A stretch of 64,000 bases of DNA from Gyrodactylus bullatarudis. Taxonomy: Eukaryota > Platyhelminthes > Monogenea > Gyrodactylidea > Gyrodactylidae. Each line of letters begins with the position of its first letter. The stretch's first letter is position 1. The translations under genes were made by a program, and so were the position numbers. Of this stretch, positions 57,496-64,000 are shown in pieces. Under the pieces are notes generated by a model that ran no database searches, was not told the origin of the DNA, and saw only the letters and a program-made list of their open reading frames with translations. The DNA lies in contig SSNU01000024.1 of the NCBI GenBank assembly GCA_012064415.1, forward strand, positions 249,812 to 313,811. The letters are read 5' to 3'.

Positions 57496-57723
57496 TTATG
57501 AAAAATTTTCTTCGTGTTCGTCGTAGCCTGGATCTCCAGGTAGGAGCACATCTATTCCGAATTGTGAGAGAAATGGCTTTAGTTTATTTAAAATCAACTG
57601 TACAAGTCGCTGAAAATCCTCTTTAAACTTTTCAGAGACTCTCTTTTGAATATGATCTCCCTCAGGCAGATTGAAGCAACAAGCTAATCCAATTATCAAA
57701 GAAATTATCAGAAGCTTGCGCAT
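57496..57723 (-). CDS. KR-processed secreted peptide precursor
   Basis: 75 aa from ATG 57723. Signal peptide KLLIISLIIGLACCFN, acidic spacer ending IQKR, and a mature peptide of about 48 residues. The mature peptide is an amphipathic helix (EDFQRLVQLILNKLKPFLSQF) plus an acidic tail (GDPGYDEHEENFS). Convergent with the 57139 gene with 12 bp between stops. Confidence 0.7.
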   Translation of the reverse strand: MRKLLIISLIIGLACCFNLPEGDHIQKRVSEKFKEDFQRLVQLILNKLKPFLSQFGIDVLLPGDPGYDEHEENFS

Positions 57724-57833
57724 ATCTGAAATAATTTTCCAGCTAGACAGAATTATCAAAACTTATATCAATAGTTAAGGAATTTAATTTTATTATTGAA
57801 TAATTTTTCTGAGTATACACAAATTCTTTCTCG

Positions 57834-58013
57834 TTAATTTTGCAATCCGAGGTAAATTGAATATAAGCGACGAAGTAAGTCGAACAATGTCATTAACTTT
57901 TCTTGTGAGAACCAATCTTCTGCAGTCCTTTTTGCAACAACATTTTCCGTGAGATGGTAACTAAAAATAACAGTGAATAAAAAATTTAGAACGACTAGCT
58001 GTTGAGTACACAT
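57834..58013 (-). CDS. KR-processed secreted peptide precursor, very short
   Basis: 59 aa. Signal peptide QLVVLNFLFTVIFSYH, short spacer with a sequon-free acidic stretch ending VVAKR, then a 30-residue mature peptide (TAEDWFSQEKLM... LLRRLYSIYLGLQN). Single exon. Confidence 0.65.
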   Translation of the reverse strand: MCTQQLVVLNFLFTVIFSYHLTENVVAKRTAEDWFSQEKLMTLFDLLRRLYSIYLGLQN

Positions 58014-58155
58014 TTCAGTAATGCAGTAGAAATTCTTTAATATTTGAATTTTATATGGAAATCAAACTATACTCTGATTTAACTAAACAGATGTTTTTAG
58101 TTGATTTCTTAAAAATTAAGAGACATTGAAACATTTTGGAGAAAAGTCTCAGAAT

Positions 58156-58482
58156 ATGAAAATAACACTGTTGCTGCTCTCTATTTTTATTTGCTTTGTG
58201 AGCGGCTGGTTTTACGAGGGGAAAAGTACAAGACGACGCTACGTCCCACGTAAGAAAGTGACAGAGAAATCCGGTTGGTTCAGTGGTTGGTTCTCTAAAA
58301 ACGATACGGGCAAGAAGAAGAAAAAACCAAGGAGAAAAGAGAAACCGGCAAAGATAAGAAAACCAAGACCCACCTATCAAAAAGTGATAAGGCAACCCTT
58401 AGAGGCAAGAGATCGATCTAGATTTATTATAGAGCTCACTGAAATTATCATGAAAACGTTGAGAGCTATAAAGGCAGTGTGA
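58156..58482 (+). CDS. Secreted basic protein
   Basis: 108 aa from ATG 58156. Signal peptide KITLLLLSIFICFVSG. The mature part has a Trp/Phe repeat (SGWFSGWFSKN), long Lys/Arg runs (GKKKKKPRRKEK) and a helical end (FIIELTEIIMKTLRAIK). Several dibasic and furin-like sites (STRRRY, VPRKKV) could release shorter peptides. Its stop is 43 bp from the stop of the next minus-strand gene. Confidence 0.7.
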   Translation: MKITLLLLSIFICFVSGWFYEGKSTRRRYVPRKKVTEKSGWFSGWFSKNDTGKKKKKPRRKEKPAKIRKPRPTYQKVIRQPLEARDRSRFIIELTEIIMKTLRAIKAV

Positions 58483-58525
58483 ATATTTAAAAATACATTT
58501 ATTTATTTTTACAAATCAAAATTAT

Positions 58526-58753
58526 TCATACTCTAATTTCAATTTCATTCTTCAAATCAAACGGTGCTGGCTTCGGTGTCGGATAGCCAGGATTGAACAT
58601 GAAGATGTTATAAATTTCTTTCAGCTGGGCAATTACATCAAGAACAATTGAGGCTGTTGATTCTGATACTTTTTTGGCATCAACTTCGATTAATCTTGTT
58701 GTGAATATCACAAGACTTAGGAACTGGAAAAACTGAATAAACTTTCGCTGCAT
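58526..58753 (-). CDS. Secreted peptide precursor with NE-tail (subfamily B)
   Basis: 75 aa. Signal peptide FIQFFQFLSLVIFTTRL, then VDAKK as probable dibasic site, helix ASIVLDVIAQLKEIYNIF, a Pro turn (NPGYPTPKPAP) and the C-terminal tail FDLKNEIEIRV. The Pro-turn plus (F/W)-x-(K/E)N-(E/N)-hydrophobic tail recurs in 58848, 59147 and 61736, and more loosely in 61081 and 59571. This defines a family. Confidence 0.7.
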   Translation of the reverse strand: MQRKFIQFFQFLSLVIFTTRLIEVDAKKVSESTASIVLDVIAQLKEIYNIFMFNPGYPTPKPAPFDLKNEIEIRV

Positions 58754-58847
58754 GAAATTTTCATTTGAAACAACAAATAAGACTCAGATGTTTAAAAGTA
58801 TAAATTTTAATTTATTGTATACAACAAACAAGTAGAAAATCAATATT

Positions 58848-59006
58848 TTAACTATATAATTCGACCTCATTCTTAAAATTGAAGGTCTTGTCTGGCTCCC
58901 TAGCTAGATATATTAAATAGTGGTAGATAGCCTTGATGAAATTAAATACCTCGACCATGTATTCGACTTGAGAATTCGATCGACTGCTCCTAGTACGGTA
59001 AATCAT
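58848..59006 (-). CDS. Subfamily B member without visible signal peptide
   Basis: 52 aa from ATG 59006. The mature-like part (VEYMVEVFNFIKAIYHYLIY, then REPDKTFNFKNEVELYS) aligns with the helix and tail of 58526. No signal peptide precedes it. The ATG follows an ATATAG that could be a splice acceptor, so a signal exon may lie upstream, or the gene has lost it. Confidence 0.4.
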   Translation of the reverse strand: MIYRTRSSRSNSQVEYMVEVFNFIKAIYHYLIYLAREPDKTFNFKNEVELYS

Positions 59007-59146
59007 CTATATTAAGATCAGTTTAATTCTCAACTTGATGTAGAGACTACATATATAAACCTTGTTGCTAACCTAATTCTATGCACCAGTCTGATAGACT
59101 TGTAGAGAAAACACAAACATGCAATTAATTAAAATTAAGTAAAGCA

Positions 59147-59464
59147 TTAAGGTAAATTAACAACAACGTTATTCTTCCATCGTAAATAATAAGCTGGCTT
59201 TGGTGTTGGAGGCGGGAAAAAGTATTGATACCAATCAACAAAATACATCCCAACAGCAACAAAATAGTCCCAAATGGTTAGGCCGAAATGTTTTGCAGCT
59301 TCTGCGACACTTATGCCAAAGTCTCTTGCATACCGAGCTATGGCTAGAGCTAAATTACCGCCAAATTCCAAGACTGGCTTGAATATTTTATCTCTCTTCT
59401 CTAATTTGTCATCGGCGAAAATTGAGAGCAAATATATGAACAATACAGGGTAAAAACTTATCAT
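59147..59464 (-). CDS. KR-processed secreted protein, longest subfamily B member
   Basis: 105 aa. Signal peptide ISFYPVLFIYLLSIFA, spacer DDKLEKR, then an 80-residue mature part. This has an Ala-rich amphipathic helix (GGNLALAIARYARDFG, ISVAEAAKHFG), an aromatic hydrophobic helix (WDYFVAVGMYFVDWYQYFF), a Pro turn (PPPTPKPAY) and the tail YLRWKNNVVVNLP. No Cys. The two-helix layout is compatible with membrane insertion. Confidence 0.75.
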   Translation of the reverse strand: MISFYPVLFIYLLSIFADDKLEKRDKIFKPVLEFGGNLALAIARYARDFGISVAEAAKHFGLTIWDYFVAVGMYFVDWYQYFFPPPTPKPAYYLRWKNNVVVNLP

Positions 59465-59570
59465 GTCACACCGTGATTTGGTAATGATATCAGAAATTTA
59501 AATCAGTGTTAAAATATCAAGAATTCTCAACCAATAAGAGCCAAGTATGATATAGAAAAAAAAACTTTAT

Positions 59571-59786
59571 TTAATCAGCTTCCAAAGCGAACAGAGGTTT
59601 TCCGAAAAAGGTTACACGCAAGGGCGGATTCGTTACAGTTGGACCGAACATGTAAGTTGAGAAATAATTGAGATATGAGTACAGATAGACAAAGGCGGAC
59701 ACAAAAAAGTCAAGGATCATAATTTCTCTTAAAAATTGAAGTTTAATTCTTCTCTTATCATTGGCAGTATGATTCTCTATTGGTTG
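59571..59786 (-). pseudogene. Subfamily B-like open frame, signal peptide lost or on unseen exon
   Basis: 72 codons without a usable start. A TAA at 59789-59787 lies just inside an upstream ATG, and a TATA-like word lies nearby. The frame keeps an NDKRR cleavage site, a hydrophobic aromatic helix (DFFVSAFVYLYSYLNYF), NPP and a hydrophobic tail (LRVTFFGKPLF). Either decayed or needing an unrecognised intron. Confidence 0.4.
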
Positions 59787-59886
59787 TTAAAACATTTGAT
59801 GCAGGTGTTGATAGATATAAATCATGTGGTTTGAGGTTTTAAAAAATTTATTGTGATGAGAATTAAAGTTTTCCAACTGTTTCATT

Positions 59887-60048
59887 TTAGCCGTAATGAT
59901 CATATGTTTTTACGAGGAACTTCACCAGGGCTATAACAAAGTCTGCAGTATCACGCTTTTCAATATGTTGTCCTTCCTCGGGATAAATTCGATAACCTTC
60001 AAGGCATGAAAACCCCAAGAGGAAATAAATTAAATTCAAATATCTCAT
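59887..60048 (-). CDS. KR-processed peptide precursor, subfamily A
   Basis: 53 aa. Signal peptide MRYLNLIYFLLGFSCLEG, acidic spacer ending HIEKR and a 21-residue mature peptide. The peptide starts DTADFV and ends LVKTYDHYG. The helix followed by VK-x-Y near the C-terminus is shared with 60193 and 60555 (AK-x-Y in 61349). Confidence 0.75.
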   Translation of the reverse strand: MRYLNLIYFLLGFSCLEGYRIYPEEGQHIEKRDTADFVIALVKFLVKTYDHYG

Positions 60049-60192
60049 TTCTGTCTCGTCTCTTGTACAAGTGCTCTATTTAAAATATTCGCAAAACTTA
60101 TTATTATTACTCAATTAGAAACACACAAACAAATTACTTCATAATTATATATATATAAATATTTATTAATTTACAAGAGTTGAAAAATGTTC

Positions 60193-60402
60193 CTATGCAT
60201 CGGCAAATTGATATGACTTTACAATAGCATCAAGAAAAGCCATTACCACTTGAAGTGCTGATACAGCTCGCTTATCAATCCGTTGTTTATCATTTTCCTC
60301 TGAATCATAATCTAAATTGTCGGATCTGATAAGGTTGGACTTTGTCGTAACTATCAAAATCGTACAGATGAGAGTGAAAGCTAATCTAAGATTGAAGTTC
60401 AT
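60193..60402 (-). CDS. KR-processed peptide precursor, subfamily A
   Basis: 69 aa from ATG 60402. Signal peptide NLRLAFTLICTILIVTT, long acidic spacer (DNLDYDSEENDKQ) ending IDKR, then a 24-residue mature peptide (AVSALQVVM ... IVKSYQFADA). Nearest paralogue is 60555 (SVSELQLIM ... IVKAYQYST). Confidence 0.75.
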   Translation of the reverse strand: MNFNLRLAFTLICTILIVTTKSNLIRSDNLDYDSEENDKQRIDKRAVSALQVVMAFLDAIVKSYQFADA

Positions 60403-60554
60403 TTTTTCTGATAATGTAAAAATTAATAACAACAAAGAAGCTTTATACCTAATTCCTCTTAGCAGATGTTTAATCTAATCAAGAGTTATGTAAATTCTAA
60501 AAATAGATTTATTGTTAAAAATAGTCACAAAAGAAATAATTCCATAGATGAAAC

Positions 60555-60764
60555 TTAGGTGCTGTATTGATATGCCTTTACAATGAAATCCAATAACGAC
60601 ATGATTAGTTGGAGTTCAGAGACTGATCGCTTCTCCAATCTGGCGTCATCTGTATAGTCATATATAACTTTGGTTGAGGTTCTGACAGATTCTGTTCCTA
60701 CAATGGTGATGAATAGAGTTAATGCGATAAAGCTAAGAGAGATACAACCACTTGAGCTCTGCAT
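60555..60764 (-). CDS. KR-processed peptide precursor, subfamily A
   Basis: 69 aa from ATG 60764. Signal peptide CISLSFIALTLFITIVG, spacer with DYTDDARLEKR, then a 23-residue mature peptide (SVSELQLIM ... IVKAYQYST). It is a tandem duplicate of 60193: same total length from the ATG, same spacer plan, and about half the mature residues identical. Confidence 0.75.
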   Translation of the reverse strand: MQSSSGCISLSFIALTLFITIVGTESVRTSTKVIYDYTDDARLEKRSVSELQLIMSLLDFIVKAYQYST

Positions 60765-61080
60765 TACTAGATCTTTAAAATTTTGAATTAATTTCAAAGT
60801 TTTAAATATTCTCGCAAGTTCAAACCTCAGCTGTGGAGTCTAGCAATAACTTTTTTGTCTGGAAAATAAGAGAATTGAGATTTTTAATCTATTTTCAATG
60901 TTGCATTTCATCTATTATTCGATCCGCAGATTACAATTAATAAAGCCGAAGATAATATTCAAGATCAAAAGTTTGCTATTAATGAAGAGGTCGAAATCAA
61001 TCAGGTAAAAATAATTTTGAGCAAGGTTTTCACAATAAATTAGGCCAGTGAGTATAATAATAAAAATCTTATTTATTTAT

Positions 61081-61314
61081 TCAAATAGCATATTGTATGG
61101 TATTTCTGAATCTTATCATAAAATCCTCTGGTGGGTTGGGTGCAGTTGAGGGATCCGGATGTTGGAAAAGAAACTTTACAAGGGCCCCAAGGAACTTTGA
61201 AATACTAATTGCGTACTCTAGATTGCTAACAGTGGTATAACGCTTATTGATCAAATGTGAGTTTACTCCGCCCAATAAAAGTATAAGAACATAAACTCGA
61301 TAAAATAACTGCAT
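61081..61314 (-). CDS. KR-processed secreted peptide precursor, loose subfamily B
   Basis: 77 aa from ATG 61314. Signal peptide QLFYRVYVLILLLGGVNS, then HLINKR and a mature part of helix (NLEYAISISKFLGALVKFLF), Pro-rich turn (HPDPSTAPNPP) and tail (FMIRFRNTIQYAI). Confidence 0.7.
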   Translation of the reverse strand: MQLFYRVYVLILLLGGVNSHLINKRYTTVSNLEYAISISKFLGALVKFLFQHPDPSTAPNPPEDFMIRFRNTIQYAI

Positions 61315-61348
61315 AAATGAAAGGTAAATGTATTGACAATTGAGAAAA

Positions 61349-61495
61349 TTATCCAAAATATGTGTATGTCTTTGCGATTAATTCAGCAGCAGCAACCAAT
61401 ACTTCGATTAAATCTCTTTTTTCAATTCGATCACCATTCTCGTCATCAGATAATGAAACCTTGAGAAGAAGCAGAAGATGAAAAATGAATAACAT
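61349..61495 (-). CDS. KR-processed peptide precursor, subfamily A
   Basis: 48 aa. Signal peptide LFIFHLLLLLKVS, acidic spacer (DDENGDRIEKR) and a 21-residue mature peptide (DLIEVLVAAAE ... IAKTYTYFG). It has the same length and ending as 59887. Only 34 bp lie between its stop and the start codon of 61081. Confidence 0.75.
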   Translation of the reverse strand: MLFIFHLLLLLKVSLSDDENGDRIEKRDLIEVLVAAAELIAKTYTYFG

Positions 61496-61735
61496 TGGTT
61501 GAATTGCTTATACTCTTTAATTATATAGAACAGATGGTTTAATGAAAATTGAAGAATACATATCTGCTCAGCATGAAAAAGTCTATGAGAGAAAGTCAAA
61601 AGAATATGAGAAATATTCTCTTTTGGTTAGAAAAGTCTCATCAATATCACCTGTTTAGATATAGACCAAATGTAAGAAAACTCAAGACTAATTTATCCTC
61701 ACAAGAAAAAAGTCAAGAGGGGCGATCCGGGAAAT

Positions 61736-61957
61736 ATGAGAAATTTTGCTAGACATCTATTCCAGATTTTTATATCTATTTCGTGCTTTCTTATACCCAA
61801 CATTCTCTCTAATGAAATAAAGAAAAGACAATTCAATATTGGAGAAATTGCCAGCAGTTTTGTCAATGTTACAAGATTACTTTTGTATTATTGGGCTAAA
61901 CCTGTGGGCGAACCTATGAAAATAGAAAATGAATTCGAATTTTTCTTGATGCAATAA
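61736..61957 (+). CDS. KR-processed secreted peptide precursor, subfamily B
   Basis: 73 aa. Signal peptide HLFQIFISISCFLIPNILS, EIKKR site, mature helix (IASSFVNVTRLLLYYW), Pro (KPVGEP) and tail MKIENEFEFFLMQ, which matches KNEIEI and KNEVEL of 58526 and 58848. One NVT sequon. It is the only subfamily B member on the plus strand. Confidence 0.7.
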   Translation: MRNFARHLFQIFISISCFLIPNILSNEIKKRQFNIGEIASSFVNVTRLLLYYWAKPVGEPMKIENEFEFFLMQ

Positions 61958-62036
61958 ATTCATGTAAAAGATGAACATATAAATTAAATACAAGAAAGAA
62001 GGCACTTTAAAAAACGTTTTATTCATAATCCAAACT

Positions 62037-64000
62037 CTATATTTTGGGCTTCTTCTTTTTTCTGAAATTGAATTGAGCTCTTTCAGATGAAGATATATTT
62101 GAATCTTTTGATTGGTTGAAACAGGCTTTGATTTGAGATAAACTTACTTTCTTGTTTTTCTAATTTGACTTATGTTCCATATAAATTTTTGATATTTTAA
62201 CTTACCGTCGGAAAGTGTGTCTAGAGGAAAACAGGATGTCTACTGCTAGAATTCAGACTCACACAAGATAATCAACTCTACAGTTGTTGAATATGTTAAG
62301 TCTTTTAAAATTACGATAACTTACCGATCTCTGTAGGTAAGCATGAGACTTATAATTGACTTATCTTACTGATCAGATGTACGTTCAGATAATTCTCTTT
62401 TTTCCTCGATGAATATCACGTTAACGGATGCTTACACTGTCAGTAAATAGCTTAGGTTTTCAGTGATACTAAATTATCAAATGAGGTAACTCACTTCCAT
62501 TTTTTGAATCTATTTTCACACAGTTAAGTTACGTTGTTTTTATTAGGGAATAGTTATGCCATGATAATTAGGTTGCTCACTTTTTTTTCCTCTTTTTCAA
62601 ATTTCTCCTACGAACAGACTTCATTAAGACAAAATGATCATTTAGGAAATTAAGTTTTCAAAGTTACTTCGTCACTCACAAAGAAAGCTTTTTCTTCTTT
62701 CGTAAACTGAGCAGAATTAATTATTACAGCCAAGTTACAAGGTAAACTATTAATTATCAATTTAAAATAAAATTTGAAGGGTGGTGGAAACAGTGTATCT
62801 TAAAACGGAAGTGATGAATAACACACAATAGCAACCAATTCTATCGAGTTAATATATAATTATTAGACCGATTAATAATTAGTAGTTATTAGTTATTAAT
62901 TAATGATTAACATACCTCTTGTTGGCTCTGTTAAAGGCCTTTAAACTATGAAATAAAATTTAAACAACATACGAATATTAGTGTAAAATGTTTATCTTAC
63001 TCAGAATAACAGTTTCTAAATTATTGCATGATTTCTTTCAACATAAAAGAATTTACTCCAAAAGGGTACTTGAGAATATTCAGAGATTGTTTATTTCACT
63101 TACAAATCGACTTCTGACTTTGGCCTGACAGATTGTAAATGAAAAAAAGTTTAAATTTACTGGGGATTATCTTCAATCTGATTTTCGACAGCATCTCTAT
63201 AGTCTTCGAAATGAGTTTGGTCCTCTTCTTCGTCCTTTTTAATTGAAACAGGGTTTTCTTTCTGCAATAAATTCAGGCTTTCTTTAGACGAGACTTGTAA
63301 AATCTGAACAGTTTTAATTACAGGTGGATTGGTATTGATATCATCATCATCTACAACAAGCTGAGAGCTTTCAGTTGAAGTATTCTGTTCTGCATTTGCG
63401 GTACTTGTGGTTTCTATCACAGGTTTAAGCGTATCACCTGTCTCTTGATTTTGTAATTCAGTTACATCAAATACAGATTCTTGCTTTACAGAAACATCGT
63501 CTGACTCATCTAGTTTTTCTTCTTCGATTTTCGTTACTGTTTCTATTGTCTTGATTGTTTTGATGATTTTGGTTTGAGTTTCCTCGACTTTTTCTTCTGA
63601 GCTACTGCTGTTTGATTCATATTCTGGTTCTTTTTCAATAATCGATATCGCTTTTGTTTTAAGTTTCATACTATCTAACAATTTTTCAAGTTCCTCTTCT
63701 GATGCCTTATTAGAATCTGGAGTTTTAGTTGATGAATTTGATGTTTCCTTTTGTTTTTCAAGATCTACTTTCTCTTCAGTTTTCTTTTTTCGGCTAGATT
63801 TTCTTCCGTTGCCTAATTTTTTTGCCAATAGTCCTTGAATTCCAAGATGCTTTTTATTTTCTTGAGGTTCAATAATGAAATCTTCATCAGATGCAGATGA
63901 ACGATCATCTTCCTGCGGTTTATTTGAAATAATGATCATTCGTGAACTACTTCTGGACTCAGTTTCTATATTGAAGACTACTCGATCATCGACTGAGCAT
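62037..64000 (-). CDS. Partial Ser/Glu-rich gene with a 3' chain of micro-exons
   Basis: The 5' end lies beyond the window. One long exon (64000-63161) is rich in Ser, Glu, Asp, Lys and Thr, with acidic/Ser clusters and a basic GRKSSRKKK patch. No domain recognised. After it, twelve short segments each flanked by AG and GT read on in frame: 63124-63104, 63068-63057, 63015-63001, 62945-62916, 62706-62680, 62607-62581, 62509-62495, 62396-62370, 62330-62325, 62277-62263, 62220-62206 and 62159-62148. They are followed by the terminal 62061-62037. All are multiples of three and all phase 2. The resulting C-terminus is very basic (LRNLKKRKKK ... KKKKKPKI, stop). Individual micro-exons (especially 63068, 62396 and 62330) are less certain than the chain. 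Confidence 0.6.

Noticed and set aside
60955..61015. AG...GT-bounded open segment on the plus strand
   Set aside because: Open in two frames and not joinable to any neighbour; probably chance in AT-rich DNA.

Overview
The window is nuclear DNA of an animal. It is AT-rich, and most genes are split by GT-AG introns. It carries a TGF-beta/activin-type receptor SMAD, an ASK1-type MAP3K with a C-terminal SAM-like end, an EZH2-type SET-domain histone methyltransferase, VPS51, MFSD1, the La protein, ribosomal protein L7 and mitochondrial ribosomal protein L1. Several introns are extremely short (24, 24, 28, 32, 35 and 41 nt in well-supported genes). One gene ends in a chain of micro-exons of 6-30 nt. 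Such traits are known from flatworms and from dicyemid/orthonectid 'mesozoans', but the lineage cannot be fixed from this sequence alone.

Layout. 1-2709 holds no gene I can support. 2.7-8.6 kb is compact housekeeping: SMAD (+), RPL7 (-), MFSD1 (-) and MRPL1 (+). 9.3-19.3 kb holds one unrecognised single-pass membrane protein gene (nine exons, 643 codons). Its large introns contain a MITE-like element (13159-13698), a near-perfect 120-nt hairpin (17331-17661) and a hammerhead-ribozyme-like motif (19041-19078). VPS51 (-) and ASK1/MAP3K (+) are divergent from a 144-bp shared promoter. The ASK1 gene (27 exons, 1536 codons) fills 22.6-35.4 kb, and one of its introns has two more hammerhead-like motifs inside an inverted repeat. 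EZH2 and La follow on the minus strand.

From 41 kb to 62 kb the character changes completely. There are about 23 small genes, mostly intronless, and almost all begin with a signal peptide. They include a Gln/Asn/Gly-rich glue- or silk-like protein with a furin site, small Tyr-, His- and Gly-rich proteins, and two mucin-like Ala/Glu/Thr/Pro-rich proteins. The larger mucin-like protein has 27 tandem 189-bp units. The two mucin-like proteins share a C-terminal repeat motif. A very dense stretch from 56.7 to 62 kb carries at least a dozen tiny precursors built as signal peptide, short acidic spacer, Lys-Arg, then amphipathic peptide. Several of these are clear paralogues. Many of the genes have a TATA box only 12-45 bp before the start codon. 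The set looks like one secretory repertoire (gland secretion, surface coat, host- or prey-directed, antimicrobial or signalling peptides), but nothing in the sequence decides the function.

The window ends (62037-64000, -) inside a Ser/Glu-rich gene. Its 3' part is assembled from about twelve micro-exons, all multiples of three and all in phase 2.
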